The notes: generated by a model from the sequence alone, not told the origin. A stretch of DNA of 64,000 nt from Paenibacillus sp. LHD-38 (GCF_031157315.1 NZ_JAVIFU010000017.1:62001-126000); one strand, 5' to 3'; counted from the first letter of the stretch, positions 1 to 9,090 are shown. Numbers and translations: made by a program.

Positions 1-2
1 GG

Positions 3-1094
3 GAAAATGGCCGCAATTATAACGATGCCCGCTGCGCCGTAGCGACCTGCGATACGATTGACGGCGAATACGTCTATCACGGGAGCTTTAACCCGATTGG
101 CCATATGTCGAGGGACTGTACGGTATTTCAAGATACCGACGGCAGCGCTTATTTTATTTCAGCTGCAAGGGATAATGCCGACCTTCTCGTTTATCGGCTA
201 TCAGATGATTATTTAAGCATCGAAGAGCATGTCAAAACATTATGGCCCGGGCAATACCGGGAAGCACCGGCCGTAATCAAGCGAAACGGGATCTATTTCC
301 TCGTTACTTCGGCTTGTACAGGCTGGCTGCCGAATCAGGGTGCCTATGCGTATTCGGACAGCTTAACCGGCAGATGGTCGCAGTTAATGCCATTCGGTGA
401 TGCTACCACCTACGATACGCAGCCAGCTTTCATTGTGCCGCTGCAATCGCGTGGCGAAATGACTTATTTATATGTGGGAGATCGATGGGATCCTTCCAAT
501 TATCATCATTCTACCTATGTATTTCTGCCTTTAAGCTTTCCTTCGGATAATGAATTGAAACTGGAATGGGCGGATCGGATAACTATTGATCTTTCTAACG
601 GCATAATAGAACCGCAATCGGAGCCGAGCGGTTTGCACCGGATTAAAAGCTGCGGAGCGGAGCGGTATCTGGCTTTGGTTATAGAAAAAGACGGGGCTGC
701 TGAAGTGACCGGCAATGTTCTGTCATACGCTTCGGAAGAGCAGAAATGGATCGTGGAGCCTGCGGGGGAAAAGGGATATGTTCGAATCAGAGGCAAGGCA
801 GGCGGACGCTGCCTTACGGTAAATTTATGTTCAGACGGTGAACAGCTGCGTGATGAGCAAGCGGTACTTGCGCGAAGCGATGTCCCCTGCTGCAGCGAAT
901 GGTCGCTGGAAGATGCTTCGGATGGCGAGAGCGGTGTTTTGATTCGGAACCGAACGACAGGAAAGGTGCTGAGTGCCGGTTTTGGCGAAGGACAGGATCG
1001 TAAACATGCGCAAGTTCATGTAACCGAGGCGTCCAAGCATGACCCGCGCAAAGGACGCGATCCGCAGCGATTCGAGATATTAAACGTTTATTAA
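3..1094 (+). CDS. Glycoside hydrolase family 43 protein with C-terminal beta-trefoil-like region (5' end cut by window)
   Basis: The reading frame is open from base 3, so this is the 3' part of a longer gene; the first in-window ATG (105) is internal. The visible N-terminal stretch carries NYNDARCAVA and, around residues 34-50, SRDCTVFQDTDGSAYFIS. These match the five-bladed propeller of GH43, especially the exo-beta-1,3-galactanase-like branch, where the Asp of the D-x-DG blade lies near the active site. From about residue 245 the protein changes to a region with QKWIVEP, GRCLTV and TGKVLSAG, which resembles a ricin-type beta-trefoil carbohydrate-binding module. The likely role is removal of sugars from plant or bacterial polysaccharide. 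Any signal peptide and the catalytic base would lie outside the window. Family assignment is confident; substrate is not. Confidence 0.75.
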   Translation, partial: ENGRNYNDARCAVATCDTIDGEYVYHGSFNPIGHMSRDCTVFQDTDGSAYFISAARDNADLLVYRLSDDYLSIEEHVKTLWPGQYREAPAVIKRNGIYFLVTSACTGWLPNQGAYAYSDSLTGRWSQLMPFGDATTYDTQPAFIVPLQSRGEMTYLYVGDRWDPSNYHHSTYVFLPLSFPSDNELKLEWADRITIDLSNGIIEPQSEPSGLHRIKSCGAERYLALVIEKDGAAEVTGNVLSYASEEQKWIVEPAGEKGYVRIRGKAGGRCLTVNLCSDGEQLRDEQAVLARSDVPCCSEWSLEDASDGESGVLIRNRTTGKVLSAGFGEGQDRKHAQVHVTEASKHDPRKGRDPQRFEILNVY

Positions 1095-1110
1095 GCAGTG
1101 GACTGAAATA

Positions 1111-1160
1111 AAATGCCGCCGCAGGAGAGCCGATCAAGGCCTTATCTGCGGCGGTATTTG
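1111..1160 (+). terminator. Rho-independent terminator after the GH43 gene
   Basis: AAATGCCGCCGCAG (1111-1124) pairs with CTGCGGCGGTATTT (1146-1159), one G-T pair. The loop is long and the T run short, but it sits 16 bp after the stop. Confidence 0.7.
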
Positions 1161-1304
1161 TATGTATGGACGAACCAAAATTCGATTTTTCGTGACATCT
1201 ATGCCTCAAATCAAATTGATTGGGCAGTACAAATCGGATATGGTTAATGGAGAAGAAAGCGCCCATGATTTAAGCTTTGGCGCCTTTATTAGGAGGTTAT
1301 GTGC

Positions 1305-1826
1305 TTGAAGGAAAAAAACGTTGGGCCGCTGGTTGCGATTTTGTCGTTGGTCCTGGTAACAATTATCACGGTTCTGTTCTTTCTGCCTGCTTACGATGGC
1401 GAAATTGGATTCGATGTTACGATATTGCCGCTGCTTAATGCGATATTCAATTGCTTCACTTTTATCGCGCTCGTTGTTGCGTTGGCAGCGATAATGAAAA
1501 AGAACGTTCGTCTTCACCGTACGTTTATCGGGGCTGCATTTACGTCGACAACCCTTTTTCTCGTATCCTACGTTACGTATCATTACTTGACCGAATCAAC
1601 GAAATACGGCGGAGAGGGCGCGCTGCGCTCCATCTACTTTTTCATTCTACTCACGCACATCTTGCTCGCGATTGTGGTCGTGCCTCTAGCTTTGCTGTCC
1701 GCTGTCCGCGGTTTGCAAATGAAGGTGGACAAGCATCGCAAAATTGCCAGATGGACGATGCCGATTTGGCTTTATGTCAGCCTTACGGGCGTAGTCGTCT
1801 ACCTCATGATTTCTCCGTATTACTAA
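1305..1826 (+). CDS. DUF420 family membrane protein (YozB/CtaM-like)
   Basis: About 173 residues with five hydrophobic segments. Histidines sit near membrane boundaries (RLHRTFIG, YVTYHYLTE, LTHILLA, DKHRKIARWT), the conserved layout of DUF420. The family includes B. subtilis YozB and S. aureus CtaM, which is needed for maturation of heme-copper terminal oxidases; a role in cytochrome oxidase assembly is inferred from that. Start choice: the ATG at 1299 is only 2 bases from the strong AGGAGG at 1291-1296, while the in-frame TTG at 1305 has an ideal 8-base spacing, so I take TTG. The gene stands alone, with a terminator-like hairpin on each side. Confidence 0.8.
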   Translation: MKEKNVGPLVAILSLVLVTIITVLFFLPAYDGEIGFDVTILPLLNAIFNCFTFIALVVALAAIMKKNVRLHRTFIGAAFTSTTLFLVSYVTYHYLTESTKYGGEGALRSIYFFILLTHILLAIVVVPLALLSAVRGLQMKVDKHRKIARWTMPIWLYVSLTGVVVYLMISPYY

Positions 1827-1839
1827 GAAACTCAAAAAA

Positions 1840-1883
1840 AAGCGGGGCAAAAGATCGTTCTAAGTCGATCTTTTGTCCCGCTT
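1840..1883. terminator. Bidirectional terminator between convergent genes
   Basis: AAGCGGGGCAAAAGATCG (1840-1857) and CGATCTTTTGTCCCGCTT (1866-1883) form a near-perfect 18-bp stem with an 8-base loop. An A run precedes it, so it can serve the minus-strand dehydrogenase gene as well. Confidence 0.85.
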
Positions 1884-1896
1884 GTCCGTTCAGCAG

Positions 1897-2802
1897 CTAG
1901 TGCAAATTGTCGGATTTTCCGCTAAGCTTGCGCCCAATCCATTGCTCATAGGCTTGACCAACGCTGCTCATGTCAAGTGCGCCAAGGCCCATGGATTCTC
2001 CAACTTGAAATAGGCTCTTAGACGCTTCAAGAAGCGGTGTAGGCACGCTTAGGCTGTCCGATAAAACGGATGACAGCCTAAGATCCTTCAGCATCAGCTC
2101 AAGCGAAAATTGTACTTCGTAGTTTCCTTCAAGCAGCTTGGGACCTTTCATTTCGGCTGCCTTGCTGGCTGCGCCGCCGGATTGAACAAGCTCGATGAAC
2201 GCGCTGCCGTCAATCCCGCCACTGGCTGCGATAGCCATACCCTCGGCAAGGGCTACAACGTTGATGCCGACGATCGTATTATGAGCGAGCTTGGCAATCG
2301 AGCCGCTGCCGTTCGCTCCCATTGGAATGACCTTGCGGCCCATAGCGAGCAATATATCTTCGACTTCGCTGATTTTGTCCGTATTTCCGCCAACCATAAA
2401 GACAAGCGTACCGCTCTCGGCCGCCGGCTTGCTGCCGGTTACAGGCGCGTCGAGGAAAGCGGCTCCGAGTGCTTCTGCTTCCGCAGCAAGCTCTTTGGCA
2501 AGCGTGGGAGATATCGTGCTGCTGTCGATAAGGGTAATGCCGCTGCGGGCGCCGGTAAAGATACCCTCTTCGCCCCAATATACTTCGCGTATAGCCGCAT
2601 CGTTGCTAATCATCGTAATGACAACATCCGACGTTCCTGCAACGGCTGACGGCGAGCCGAGTTCCTTGGCGCCAAGCGCCGTCAAGATCGCTGCTTTGCC
2701 CGGCGTTCGATTATAGACAGCTACCTCGAAGCCCTTGCGCAATAAATTCGAAGCCATCCCGATACCCATTACGCCCAATCCGATAAATCCGACCTTTTTC
2801 AT
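1897..2802 (-). CDS. NAD(P)-dependent beta-hydroxyacid dehydrogenase (3-hydroxyisobutyrate dehydrogenase / tartronate semialdehyde reductase family)
   Basis: 301 residues, full length for the family. The N-terminal Rossmann motif GFIGLGVMGIGMASNL (residues 5-20) is the classic dinucleotide site. DAPVTGSKPAAESGTL (about 118-133) is the substrate-binding signature, and GSGSIAKLAHNTIVG (about 165-179) holds the catalytic lysine and the conserved Asn. It oxidises or reduces a short beta-hydroxyacid such as 3-hydroxyisobutyrate or tartronate semialdehyde in the cytoplasm; the exact substrate cannot be read from sequence. It is divergent from pgi and apparently monocistronic. The SD GGAGG lies just upstream of the ATG. 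Confidence 0.85.
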   Translation of the reverse strand: MKKVGFIGLGVMGIGMASNLLRKGFEVAVYNRTPGKAAILTALGAKELGSPSAVAGTSDVVITMISNDAAIREVYWGEEGIFTGARSGITLIDSSTISPTLAKELAAEAEALGAAFLDAPVTGSKPAAESGTLVFMVGGNTDKISEVEDILLAMGRKVIPMGANGSGSIAKLAHNTIVGINVVALAEGMAIAASGGIDGSAFIELVQSGGAASKAAEMKGPKLLEGNYEVQFSLELMLKDLRLSSVLSDSLSVPTPLLEASKSLFQVGESMGLGALDMSSVGQAYEQWIGRKLSGKSDNLH

Positions 2803-2836
2803 ATAGATTTCCTCCGCCCATTGACGTTTTTTATTT

Positions 2837-2842
2837 ATTATA
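2837..2842 (-). promoter_or_regulatory. Candidate -10 box for the dehydrogenase gene
   Basis: On the minus strand this reads TATAAT, about 35 bases before the start codon. No good -35 is visible at normal spacing, so support is limited. Confidence 0.35.
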
Positions 2843-2959
2843 CAGATTCTTCATCAATTTTTCATGGTTACTTGCTTGTTTTTATAAGGCAAATCCGATA
2901 TTGTAGATGCTAAGTTGAAAAGCATTATCAAGGATTTATTTTAAGCGTTCCCTATAAGA

Positions 2960-3018
2960 AGCATTTTTGCTTCGCAAGCGTTAGGCTGATGCTTACGAGG
3001 TTTTGTTTCACAAAATTT
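2960..3018 (+). repeat. pgi leader hairpins related to the 39-bp repeat at 30511-30627
   Basis: Two small inverted repeats precede the pgi ribosome binding site: TTGCTTCGCAA (2968-2978) and TTTTGTTTCACAAAA (3001-3015). The stretch TGCTTACGAGGTTTTGTTTC (2990-3009) matches the repeat ahead of the protease gene at 30640, and both end right at the Shine-Dalgarno. Confidence 0.55.
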
Positions 3019-3036
3019 TAGGAGGTTTAAATTTAC

Positions 3037-4386
3037 ATGAGCAAAACAGTACAGTTTGACTACAGCAAAGCGCTGACTTTCATTGGTCAGCATGAAATCG
3101 ATTATATGGCGGAATCTGTTCGCCTTGCGCATGAGCAATTACATAACGGGACAGGAACGGGCTCGGATTACCTGGGCTGGATCGACCTTCCGACTAACTA
3201 CGATAAAGAAGAGTTCGCTCGCATCCAAAAGGCTGCAGAAAAGATCAAATCGGATTCGGAGGTACTGATCGTAATCGGTATCGGCGGTTCTTATCTTGGC
3301 GCTCGCGCAGCTATCGAAGCGTTGTCGCATTCTTTCTATAATATTTTACCTAAAGAGCAGCGCAAAACGCCGCAGGTATTGTTCGCAGGAAACAATATCA
3401 GCTCCACTTACGTTACTCATCTATTGCAACTCGTTGAAGGCCGCGACTGGTCGATCAATGTAATTTCCAAATCAGGCACAACGACAGAGCCGGCAATCGC
3501 ATTCCGCGTATTCCGCGCAGCGCTTGAGAAGCAATACGGCAAAGAAGAAGCACGCAAACGCATCTATGCAACAACCGATAGCGAGAAGGGCGCGCTTAAA
3601 AAGCTTTCCTCCGAGGAAGGCTATGAGTCGTTTATCATTCCAGACGATGTTGGAGGCCGTTACTCCGTTCTTACGGCTGTAGGCTTGCTGCCAATCGCTG
3701 CTGCCGGGATCAATATCGAATCCATCATGCAGGGCGCGGCTGACGCATCCAAAGAATACAGCAACCCTAACCTTGCTGAGAATGAGGCTTACCAATACGC
3801 CGCAGCCCGCAACGCGCTGTACCGCAAAGGCAAAGCAACCGAAATTCTCGTTAACTACGAGCCGTCGCTGCACTTCGTATCGGAGTGGTGGAAACAGCTC
3901 TTCGGCGAAAGCGAAGGTAAGGATTTTAAAGGTATTTTCCCGGCAGCGGTAGATTTCTCGACAGATTTGCACTCGATGGGCCAGTTTATCCAAGAGGGTA
4001 ACCGGAACATTTTTGAGACTGTCATTCAAGTAAGAGAAGTGACAGAGCACATCTCCATCGAGCATGACGATGCGGATCTTGACGGTCTGAACTTCCTGAC
4101 AGGCAAAACGATGGACTTCGTTAACAAGAAAGCATTCGAAGGAACGCTTCTTGCGCATACGGACGGACAAGTTCCGAACTTTATCGTAAACATTGCCGAC
4201 ATGACACCTTATACATTTGGTTACCTTGTTTATTTCTTCGAAAAAGCATGCGGAATCAGCGGCTACCTGCTTGGCGTTAATCCGTTCGACCAACCGGGCG
4301 TTGAAGCTTATAAGAAGAATATGTTCGCATTGCTCGGAAAGCCGGGCTTTGAGAAAGAAAAAGCCGAGCTGGAAGCAAGGCTGTAA
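3037..4386 (+). CDS. pgi: Glucose-6-phosphate isomerase
   Basis: 449 residues, the usual length of the short Gram-positive Pgi. It interconverts glucose-6-phosphate and fructose-6-phosphate in the cytoplasm. Visible signatures are the sugar-phosphate loop [14 protein letters not shown] (about residues 80-93), the [10 protein letters not shown] phosphate-binding loop (about 147-156), [16 protein letters not shown] (about 204-219), the catalytic Glu in [11 protein letters not shown], and the C-terminal [16 protein letters not shown] with the catalytic Lys. The start is set by AGGAGG at 3020-3025, 11 bases before ATG. The unusual leader repeats are described separately. The next gene, yvyE, follows after 36 bp with no terminator and may be co-transcribed. 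Confidence 0.97.
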   Translation: MSKTVQFDYSKALTFIGQHEIDYMAESVRLAHEQLHNGTGTGSDYLGWIDLPTNYDKEEFARIQKAAEKIKSDSEVLIVIGIGGSYLGARAAIEALSHSFYNILPKEQRKTPQVLFAGNNISSTYVTHLLQLVEGRDWSINVISKSGTTTEPAIAFRVFRAALEKQYGKEEARKRIYATTDSEKGALKKLSSEEGYESFIIPDDVGGRYSVLTAVGLLPIAAAGINIESIMQGAADASKEYSNPNLAENEAYQYAAARNALYRKGKATEILVNYEPSLHFVSEWWKQLFGESEGKDFKGIFPAAVDFSTDLHSMGQFIQEGNRNIFETVIQVREVTEHISIEHDDADLDGLNFLTGKTMDFVNKKAFEGTLLAHTDGQVPNFIVNIADMTPYTFGYLVYFFEKACGISGYLLGVNPFDQPGVEAYKKNMFALLGKPGFEKEKAELEARL

Positions 4387-4422
4387 CAGGCCGGCTTGAT
4401 CGGTATACGGGAGCCATAGCCT

Positions 4423-5055
4423 ATGCTGGAGAAATACAGAACGGTCAGGCAGCAGGCTAGCGCTGAGATCGTGATCAAGAAATCCCGTTTCATCGGATAC
4501 GCGAAGCCAGTGGAATCGGAAGAGGAAGCTGTCGCGTTTATAAACGAGATCAAGCAGCTGCATAAACAGGCGACGCATAACTGTTCTGCTTACATGGTGG
4601 GCGAGCGCGATCAGTTTCAGAAGGCGTCCGATGACGGGGAGCCGAGCGGAACGGCGGGCAAGCCGATTCTAGAGGTCATTAAGCATAAAGGGCTGAAAAA
4701 TATCGCTGTCGTCGTGACGCGGTATTTCGGAGGCATTATGCTTGGAGCAGGCGGGCTCGTCCGTGCATACACGGACGGCGCGGTTGCCGGAATCGAGGCA
4801 GCTGATGAAATCGTAAACGTGCTTCATCGCGAAGTGTTCGTGGATGTGGATTATACATGGTACGGCAAGCTGGAGAACGAGCTGCACGGCAAGGGGACGC
4901 GCGTAGGCGGAACGGATTTTACGGACCGTGTCATCGTGCGCTGCCTGCCCGAAGCGCCTGACGCAGAAGCGTTTATCGCTTGGATAACCGATTTGACGCA
5001 AGGGCAGGCGGTCGTTACAGAAGGCGAGAATGCCTATTATATTGAGGGTGAATAA
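4423..5055 (+). CDS. yvyE: YigZ/IMPACT (UPF0029) family protein, YvyE-like
   Basis: 210 residues, typical for the bacterial YigZ/YvyE family. The N-terminal IMPACT domain shows KKSRFIGYA, the ATHNCSAY stretch, DDGEPSGTAGKPIL and VTRYFGGIMLGAGGLVRAY, which are diagnostic. The C-terminal part is the DUF1949 ferredoxin-like fold. Eukaryotic IMPACT modulates the GCN2 stress kinase; the bacterial role is not settled. It follows pgi by 36 bp and ends at a terminator, so the two may form an operon. Confidence 0.9.
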   Translation: MLEKYRTVRQQASAEIVIKKSRFIGYAKPVESEEEAVAFINEIKQLHKQATHNCSAYMVGERDQFQKASDDGEPSGTAGKPILEVIKHKGLKNIAVVVTRYFGGIMLGAGGLVRAYTDGAVAGIEAADEIVNVLHREVFVDVDYTWYGKLENELHGKGTRVGGTDFTDRVIVRCLPEAPDAEAFIAWITDLTQGQAVVTEGENAYYIEGE

Positions 5056-5061
5056 GAAGAC

Positions 5062-5098
5062 GAGGAGTATCAGCGGAAGCTGGTCTCCTCTCTTTTTG
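5062..5098 (+). terminator. Terminator after yvyE
   Basis: GAGGAG plus inner CAGC pair with GCTG and CTCCTC, followed by TCTTTTTG. Confidence 0.75.
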
Positions 5099-5172
5099 TA
5101 CATAGGGCCGCTTTTATCTGAAGGGTTCATAAGAAAAGGCTATAAAGGCGATTAGTTTTTCTAAATTTATTA

Positions 5173-5226
5173 TTGACTTAATCCCAGTTTGGATGCTACA
5201 TTATTAATACCTAGTAACTTAATAGG
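5173..5226 (+). promoter_or_regulatory. Promoter and possible CymR/Rrf2-type operator of the sulfate transporter operon
   Basis: TTGACT (5173-5178) lies 18 bp before TACATT, a plausible sigma-A pair. Just downstream is an inverted repeat CCTA...TAGG (5210-5226) followed by AATT, giving AATAGGAATT. This resembles the A/T-rich GGAAT element of CymR operators that control sulfur genes in Bacillus. The operator assignment is inference. Confidence 0.45.
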
Positions 5227-5291
5227 AATTATGTTTTTACTTGTTTTGCTACACCTGCGGCACGAGCCGATGGTCTGGAGGTAAAGTCACA

Positions 5292-6107
5292 GTGAATGCT
5301 TTGTTTCGCGGAAAAGGGTGGAGCTTCGGTTTTCGAAGCACCATAATGCTTTATTTTGTCATCCTAATCGTATTACCCATCGTCGGCATTTACACGCAAT
5401 CATTTTCGCTTGGATGGACCCCTTTCTGGGAAAGCGTCTCTGATCCATTAGCTTGGAAAGCCGTGCTGCTTACGGTGAAGCTGGCCGTTATCGCAACGAT
5501 TCTGAACGTATTTCTCGGCACGATGATCGGCTGGGTACTTATCCGATACCGTTTTCCGGGAAGGCGCCTGCTCAATAGTTTAGTCGATTTGCCGTTTGCT
5601 TTGCCTACAGCGGTCGGCGGACTGATGATTTTGCTGCTGCTCGGCCCGAATAGCTTCGTTGGAGGCTTGGCGGAGAAGATCGGCATCGAGATTGTGTTTC
5701 ATGAGCCTGCGATTATCGTAGCGATGCTGTTTGTTACGTTTCCGTTCGTTATTCGGGCGATTCAGCCGCTGCTGGAGGAAATGGACAAATCGGAGGAAGA
5801 AGCGGCTTATACCTTAGGCGCTACACGTGCGAAAACATTTTTCAGCGTTATATTCCCAACGATGCTGCCAGGCATTTTAAGCGGTGCTATGCTTGCCTTC
5901 TCCCGCGGACTAGCGGAATTTGGCGCAGTCGTGCTCGTAGCCGGCAATATTCCGGGTAAGACGCTTATCGCATCGGTTTATATTTTTGGAGAAATTGAAA
6001 GCAGTAATCCGCAAGGAGCGGCCGCCGTATCGGTGCTGCTGCTGACGCTATCCTTCCTCATCCTCTGGACGGTTAACCTCATTCAAGGCAGGAGGAGCGA
6101 CCAATGA
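5292..6107 (+). CDS. cysT: Sulfate/thiosulfate ABC transporter permease CysT
   Basis: 271 residues from a GTG at 5292, which sits 10 bases after GGAGG at 5277-5281; a longer frame from 5241 has no ribosome site. Six hydrophobic segments are seen, and the EAA loop reads EEEAAYTLGATRAKTFFSVI, the contact with the ATPase. DLPFALPTAVGGLM and RGLAEFGAVVLVAGN are typical of the CysT/CysU permease of the SulT family. It forms the channel with CysW in the inner membrane. It is the first gene of a four-gene operon; its stop overlaps the cysW start. Confidence 0.9.
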   Translation: MNALFRGKGWSFGFRSTIMLYFVILIVLPIVGIYTQSFSLGWTPFWESVSDPLAWKAVLLTVKLAVIATILNVFLGTMIGWVLIRYRFPGRRLLNSLVDLPFALPTAVGGLMILLLLGPNSFVGGLAEKIGIEIVFHEPAIIVAMLFVTFPFVIRAIQPLLEEMDKSEEEAAYTLGATRAKTFFSVIFPTMLPGILSGAMLAFSRGLAEFGAVVLVAGNIPGKTLIASVYIFGEIESSNPQGAAAVSVLLLTLSFLILWTVNLIQGRRSDQ

Positions 6108-6904
6108 TGAGAAGATTGTGGATTACATTAACGTATATCGTTTTTGGTTTGTTGCTTATCGCCCCGTTGATCAAAATTTTTACCGGCTCATGGGCTGACG
6201 GCTGGAGCGGATTTATAGAGGGGATTACAAGGCCCCAGTCGCTGCACGCGCTTATGATGACTGGCATCATCGTCGTAGTCGTTACGGGCTTGAACACGGT
6301 GTTTGGCATTATGCTGGCGATGTATCTTGTCCGTGCCGAGTGGATCGGACGGCGGATGAAGCGTCTGCTCAACAGCATGGTAGATTTGCCGTTCGCGGTA
6401 TCACCGGTTATAGGCGGTCTGATGATCGTTCTTATTTTGGGACCGAATACAATTATTGGCACCCTGTTTGAGGATGCGGGCTTCAAGATTGTATATGCGC
6501 TGCCAGGCATGATTCTAGCCACCTTGTTCGTGACGTTCCCGCTTATGGTGCGCGAGGTGATGCCGGTGCTTCAGGAGATCGGAGCGCAGCAGGAGGAAGC
6601 GGCATCCACCCTTGGTGCCTACTCTTGGTATACGTTTTGGAAGGTGACATGGCCCTCGATTCGTTGGGGAGTTATCTATGGCGTTGTTCTGACGGTAGCG
6701 CGTTCACTTGGCGAATTTGGCGCAGTGCTCGTCGTTTCCGGAAATATTATGAATAAAACACAAACGGCCACAACACTCGTTTATCAGGACGTAGAAAATT
6801 TTAACGTTGTTGCCGCCAATGGCGTAGCTCTTGTTCTAGCGGCATTTTCCGTCGGACTGCTGCTCCTAATGGAATGGGCGAAAAAACGAAAGGAAGTGCA
6901 TTAA
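6104..6904 (+). CDS. cysW: Sulfate/thiosulfate ABC transporter permease CysW
   Basis: 266 residues, six membrane spans. The EAA loop is QEEAASTLGAYSWYTFWKVT, with DLPFAVSPVIGGLM and RSLGEFGAVLVVSGN as in CysW. It pairs with CysT to form the membrane channel. The ATG at 6104 overlaps the cysT stop by four bases, so translation is probably coupled. cysA follows three bases after the stop. Confidence 0.9.
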   Translation: MMRRLWITLTYIVFGLLLIAPLIKIFTGSWADGWSGFIEGITRPQSLHALMMTGIIVVVVTGLNTVFGIMLAMYLVRAEWIGRRMKRLLNSMVDLPFAVSPVIGGLMIVLILGPNTIIGTLFEDAGFKIVYALPGMILATLFVTFPLMVREVMPVLQEIGAQQEEAASTLGAYSWYTFWKVTWPSIRWGVIYGVVLTVARSLGEFGAVLVVSGNIMNKTQTATTLVYQDVENFNVVAANGVALVLAAFSVGLLLLMEWAKKRKEVH

Positions 6905-6907
6905 GCC

Positions 6908-7972
6908 ATGCATATTGAAGTACGGAACCTAAACAAAAACTTTGGCGATTTTCATGCAGTGAAGGATGTTAGCTTTGAAATCGAAAAAGGGCATCTGATC
7001 GGCTTGCTCGGACCGAGCGGCGGCGGTAAAACGTCCATACTTCGTATGCTGGCGGGGCTTGAGTCCCCTTCCTCGGGCGATATTATTTTCCATGGCAAGC
7101 GCGTAAACGATCTGCCTCCGCAGGAGCGCGGGATCGGCTTTGTCTTTCAAAACTATGCGCTGTTCAAGCATATGACCGTGTATGACAATATAGCTTTCGG
7201 TTTAAAAGTGAAGAAGCAATCCAAGGAGCAAATTCGCGAGCGTGTCATGTATCTGGTTGAGCTTACGGGCCTGAAGGGCTTCGAGCATCGGTATGCCCAT
7301 CAGCTATCCGGCGGACAGCGCCAACGCGTTGCTTTCGCAAGGGCGCTTGCGCCAGAGCCGCAGCTCCTCCTCCTCGATGAGCCGTTCGCGGCTATCGACG
7401 CCAAGATCCGGACGGAGCTTCGCACTTGGCTGAAGGAAATGATCGAGCGTGTCGGCATCACTTCCATTTTCGTTACGCATGACCAAGAGGAAGCGATTGA
7501 AGTAGCCGATGAGATTATGATCATCAGCAAGGGCAAGCTTGAACAGAAAGGCAGCCCATGGGATATTTATAAAAATCCCGAGACGCCGTTCGTCGCCAGC
7601 TTTATCGGCGAATCCACGATCGTGGACAATATTTCGCAGCTCAAAGGCTTTGAAGACGCGGCAAACCGTCCGGGAACCAAAGCGCTTATTCGTCCGGAAT
7701 ATATTGAGATTGGCAAGCCGGGAGAAATCAAGCTGGCCTCCGCTACGCTCCCCGGTAAAGTGAAGCATTTGCATTTCCGCGGCAGCGAGTGGATGGTTGA
7801 ACTGCTCGTTGGCGATACAAAGCTGATTACGTACCGCTCGCTTGAGAAGGAAGTGCTGCATCCAGGGGATCAGGTCAGCGTGCTTGTGCACCGTGCTTAT
7901 TTGTTCAATGACAACGAAAGCTGGATTGAGGAAAATAAATTGAAGGTTGATCCAATGCCTATTCATATCTAA
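6908..7972 (+). CDS. cysA: Sulfate/thiosulfate ABC transporter ATPase CysA
   Basis: 354 residues. Walker A is GPSGGGKTS (about residues 36-44), the signature LSGGQRQRVAFARALA lies at about 134-149, Walker B is LLLLDEPFAAID, and the switch histidine is in FVTHDQEEAIEVAD. The C-terminal 110 residues form the TOBE-like regulatory domain (ALIRPEYIEI...VKHLHFRGSEWMVEL) found in CysA. It hydrolyses ATP to drive sulfate or thiosulfate import through CysT-CysW. Confidence 0.92.
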   Translation: MHIEVRNLNKNFGDFHAVKDVSFEIEKGHLIGLLGPSGGGKTSILRMLAGLESPSSGDIIFHGKRVNDLPPQERGIGFVFQNYALFKHMTVYDNIAFGLKVKKQSKEQIRERVMYLVELTGLKGFEHRYAHQLSGGQRQRVAFARALAPEPQLLLLDEPFAAIDAKIRTELRTWLKEMIERVGITSIFVTHDQEEAIEVADEIMIISKGKLEQKGSPWDIYKNPETPFVASFIGESTIVDNISQLKGFEDAANRPGTKALIRPEYIEIGKPGEIKLASATLPGKVKHLHFRGSEWMVELLVGDTKLITYRSLEKEVLHPGDQVSVLVHRAYLFNDNESWIEENKLKVDPMPIHI

Positions 7973-8006
7973 CCAATAAGCTACGTAGAAAGAGTTGTAT
8001 GCGAAC

Positions 8007-9077
8007 ATGAAAATCAATCGAGCAACAAGTCAGCGCATGTTCATCCTGCTGCTAGCTGCAGTCCTGCTGCTTGCGGCAGCGGGCTGCGGCAAAGAAGAGC
8101 AGACGAACGGCAATGCGGCTGGGTCTACCGTACAGGACGGCGATGTAACACTTGTAATCGGTGCATATTCGGTGGTGAAGGACGCTTTCGCTGACGTTCT
8201 CCCTGCATTCCAAGATTATTGGCTGCAGGAGACGGGACAGAAGGTAACCTTTCAGGAATCGTATGAGGCTTCAGGGACACAGGCGCGTGCGATTGCCGGA
8301 GGATTTGAAGCGGATGTCGCTATTCTTGCGATGGAAGGCGATCTGGATAAAATCGCGGATGCCGGCTTCATTATGCATGATTGGAAGGCTCAGAGTAACG
8401 GCGGGAACATTACGAACTCCATCGTTGTATTAGGTACCCGTGCCGGGAATCCGCTCGGTATTAAGGATTGGGAGGACTTGACTCGGAAGGGCGTTAAGGT
8501 GCTTTATCCCAATCCGAAGACCTCAGGCGGGGCGCAGTGGGACATAAATGCCATTTATGGCGCGGGCCTGAAGCAATCGGAAGAGAAAAGCGGCACGAAG
8601 GATGAGGCTTACGCAAAAAGCTTCCTGAAAGCTGTTCACGCTAATGTGGAATCGCTCGACAAAAGCGGACGCGCATCAATGGCCGCCTTTGAATACGGGG
8701 TTGGCGATGTTATCGTCACTTATGAGAATGAGCTGCTCGCACGCATTAAGAAGGGTGTCGATTACGACATCGTCGTGCCGAAGAGCACGATTTTGATCGA
8801 GAACCCGGCAGCCATCGTGGATAAGAATGCAGATAAGCATGGCTCCCGTAAGGTAGCCGAAGCTTTTATCGCGTTCCTGCATAGCGACGAGGCACAGCGT
8901 TTGTTCGTTGAGCACGGCTTCCGTGCAGTGGATGAGAAGGTTGCCGTGGATACGAAAGAGCGTTATACGGTGCCGGATGAGCTATTCGATATCTCCTATT
9001 TAGGCGGTTGGCCCGAGGTCAGAAAAAACCTTTATTCGAAAAAAGGCATCTGGTACCAAGTGCTAGCCGATTTGTAA
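8007..9077 (+). CDS. sbp: Sulfate-family extracellular solute-binding lipoprotein
   Basis: 356 residues from the ATG at 8007; a TTG at 7995 is in frame but lies directly on the purine-rich AGAAAGAG. The N-terminus is a lipoprotein signal ending in AAAGCGK, so Cys is lipidated and the protein stays on the outer face of the membrane. Family motifs are YEASGTQARAIAGGFEADV and NPKTSGGAQW. Both deviate from the sulfate-binding consensus: the usual glycine-rich S-x-G-G-S loop reads S-Y-E-A-S, and the Arg of NPK[ST]SGxAR is Gln. The gene is last in the operon, whereas the binding protein is often first. The ligand is likely sulfate or thiosulfate, but an altered anion preference is possible. Confidence 0.85.
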   Translation: MKINRATSQRMFILLLAAVLLLAAAGCGKEEQTNGNAAGSTVQDGDVTLVIGAYSVVKDAFADVLPAFQDYWLQETGQKVTFQESYEASGTQARAIAGGFEADVAILAMEGDLDKIADAGFIMHDWKAQSNGGNITNSIVVLGTRAGNPLGIKDWEDLTRKGVKVLYPNPKTSGGAQWDINAIYGAGLKQSEEKSGTKDEAYAKSFLKAVHANVESLDKSGRASMAAFEYGVGDVIVTYENELLARIKKGVDYDIVVPKSTILIENPAAIVDKNADKHGSRKVAEAFIAFLHSDEAQRLFVEHGFRAVDEKVAVDTKERYTVPDELFDISYLGGWPEVRKNLYSKKGIWYQVLADL

Positions 9078-9090
9078 TTCATGAGAGCAA

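Noticed and set aside
515-1266. Minus-strand frames across the GH43 gene
   Set aside because: They are shadows of the real gene, with no ribosome sites or family motifs.
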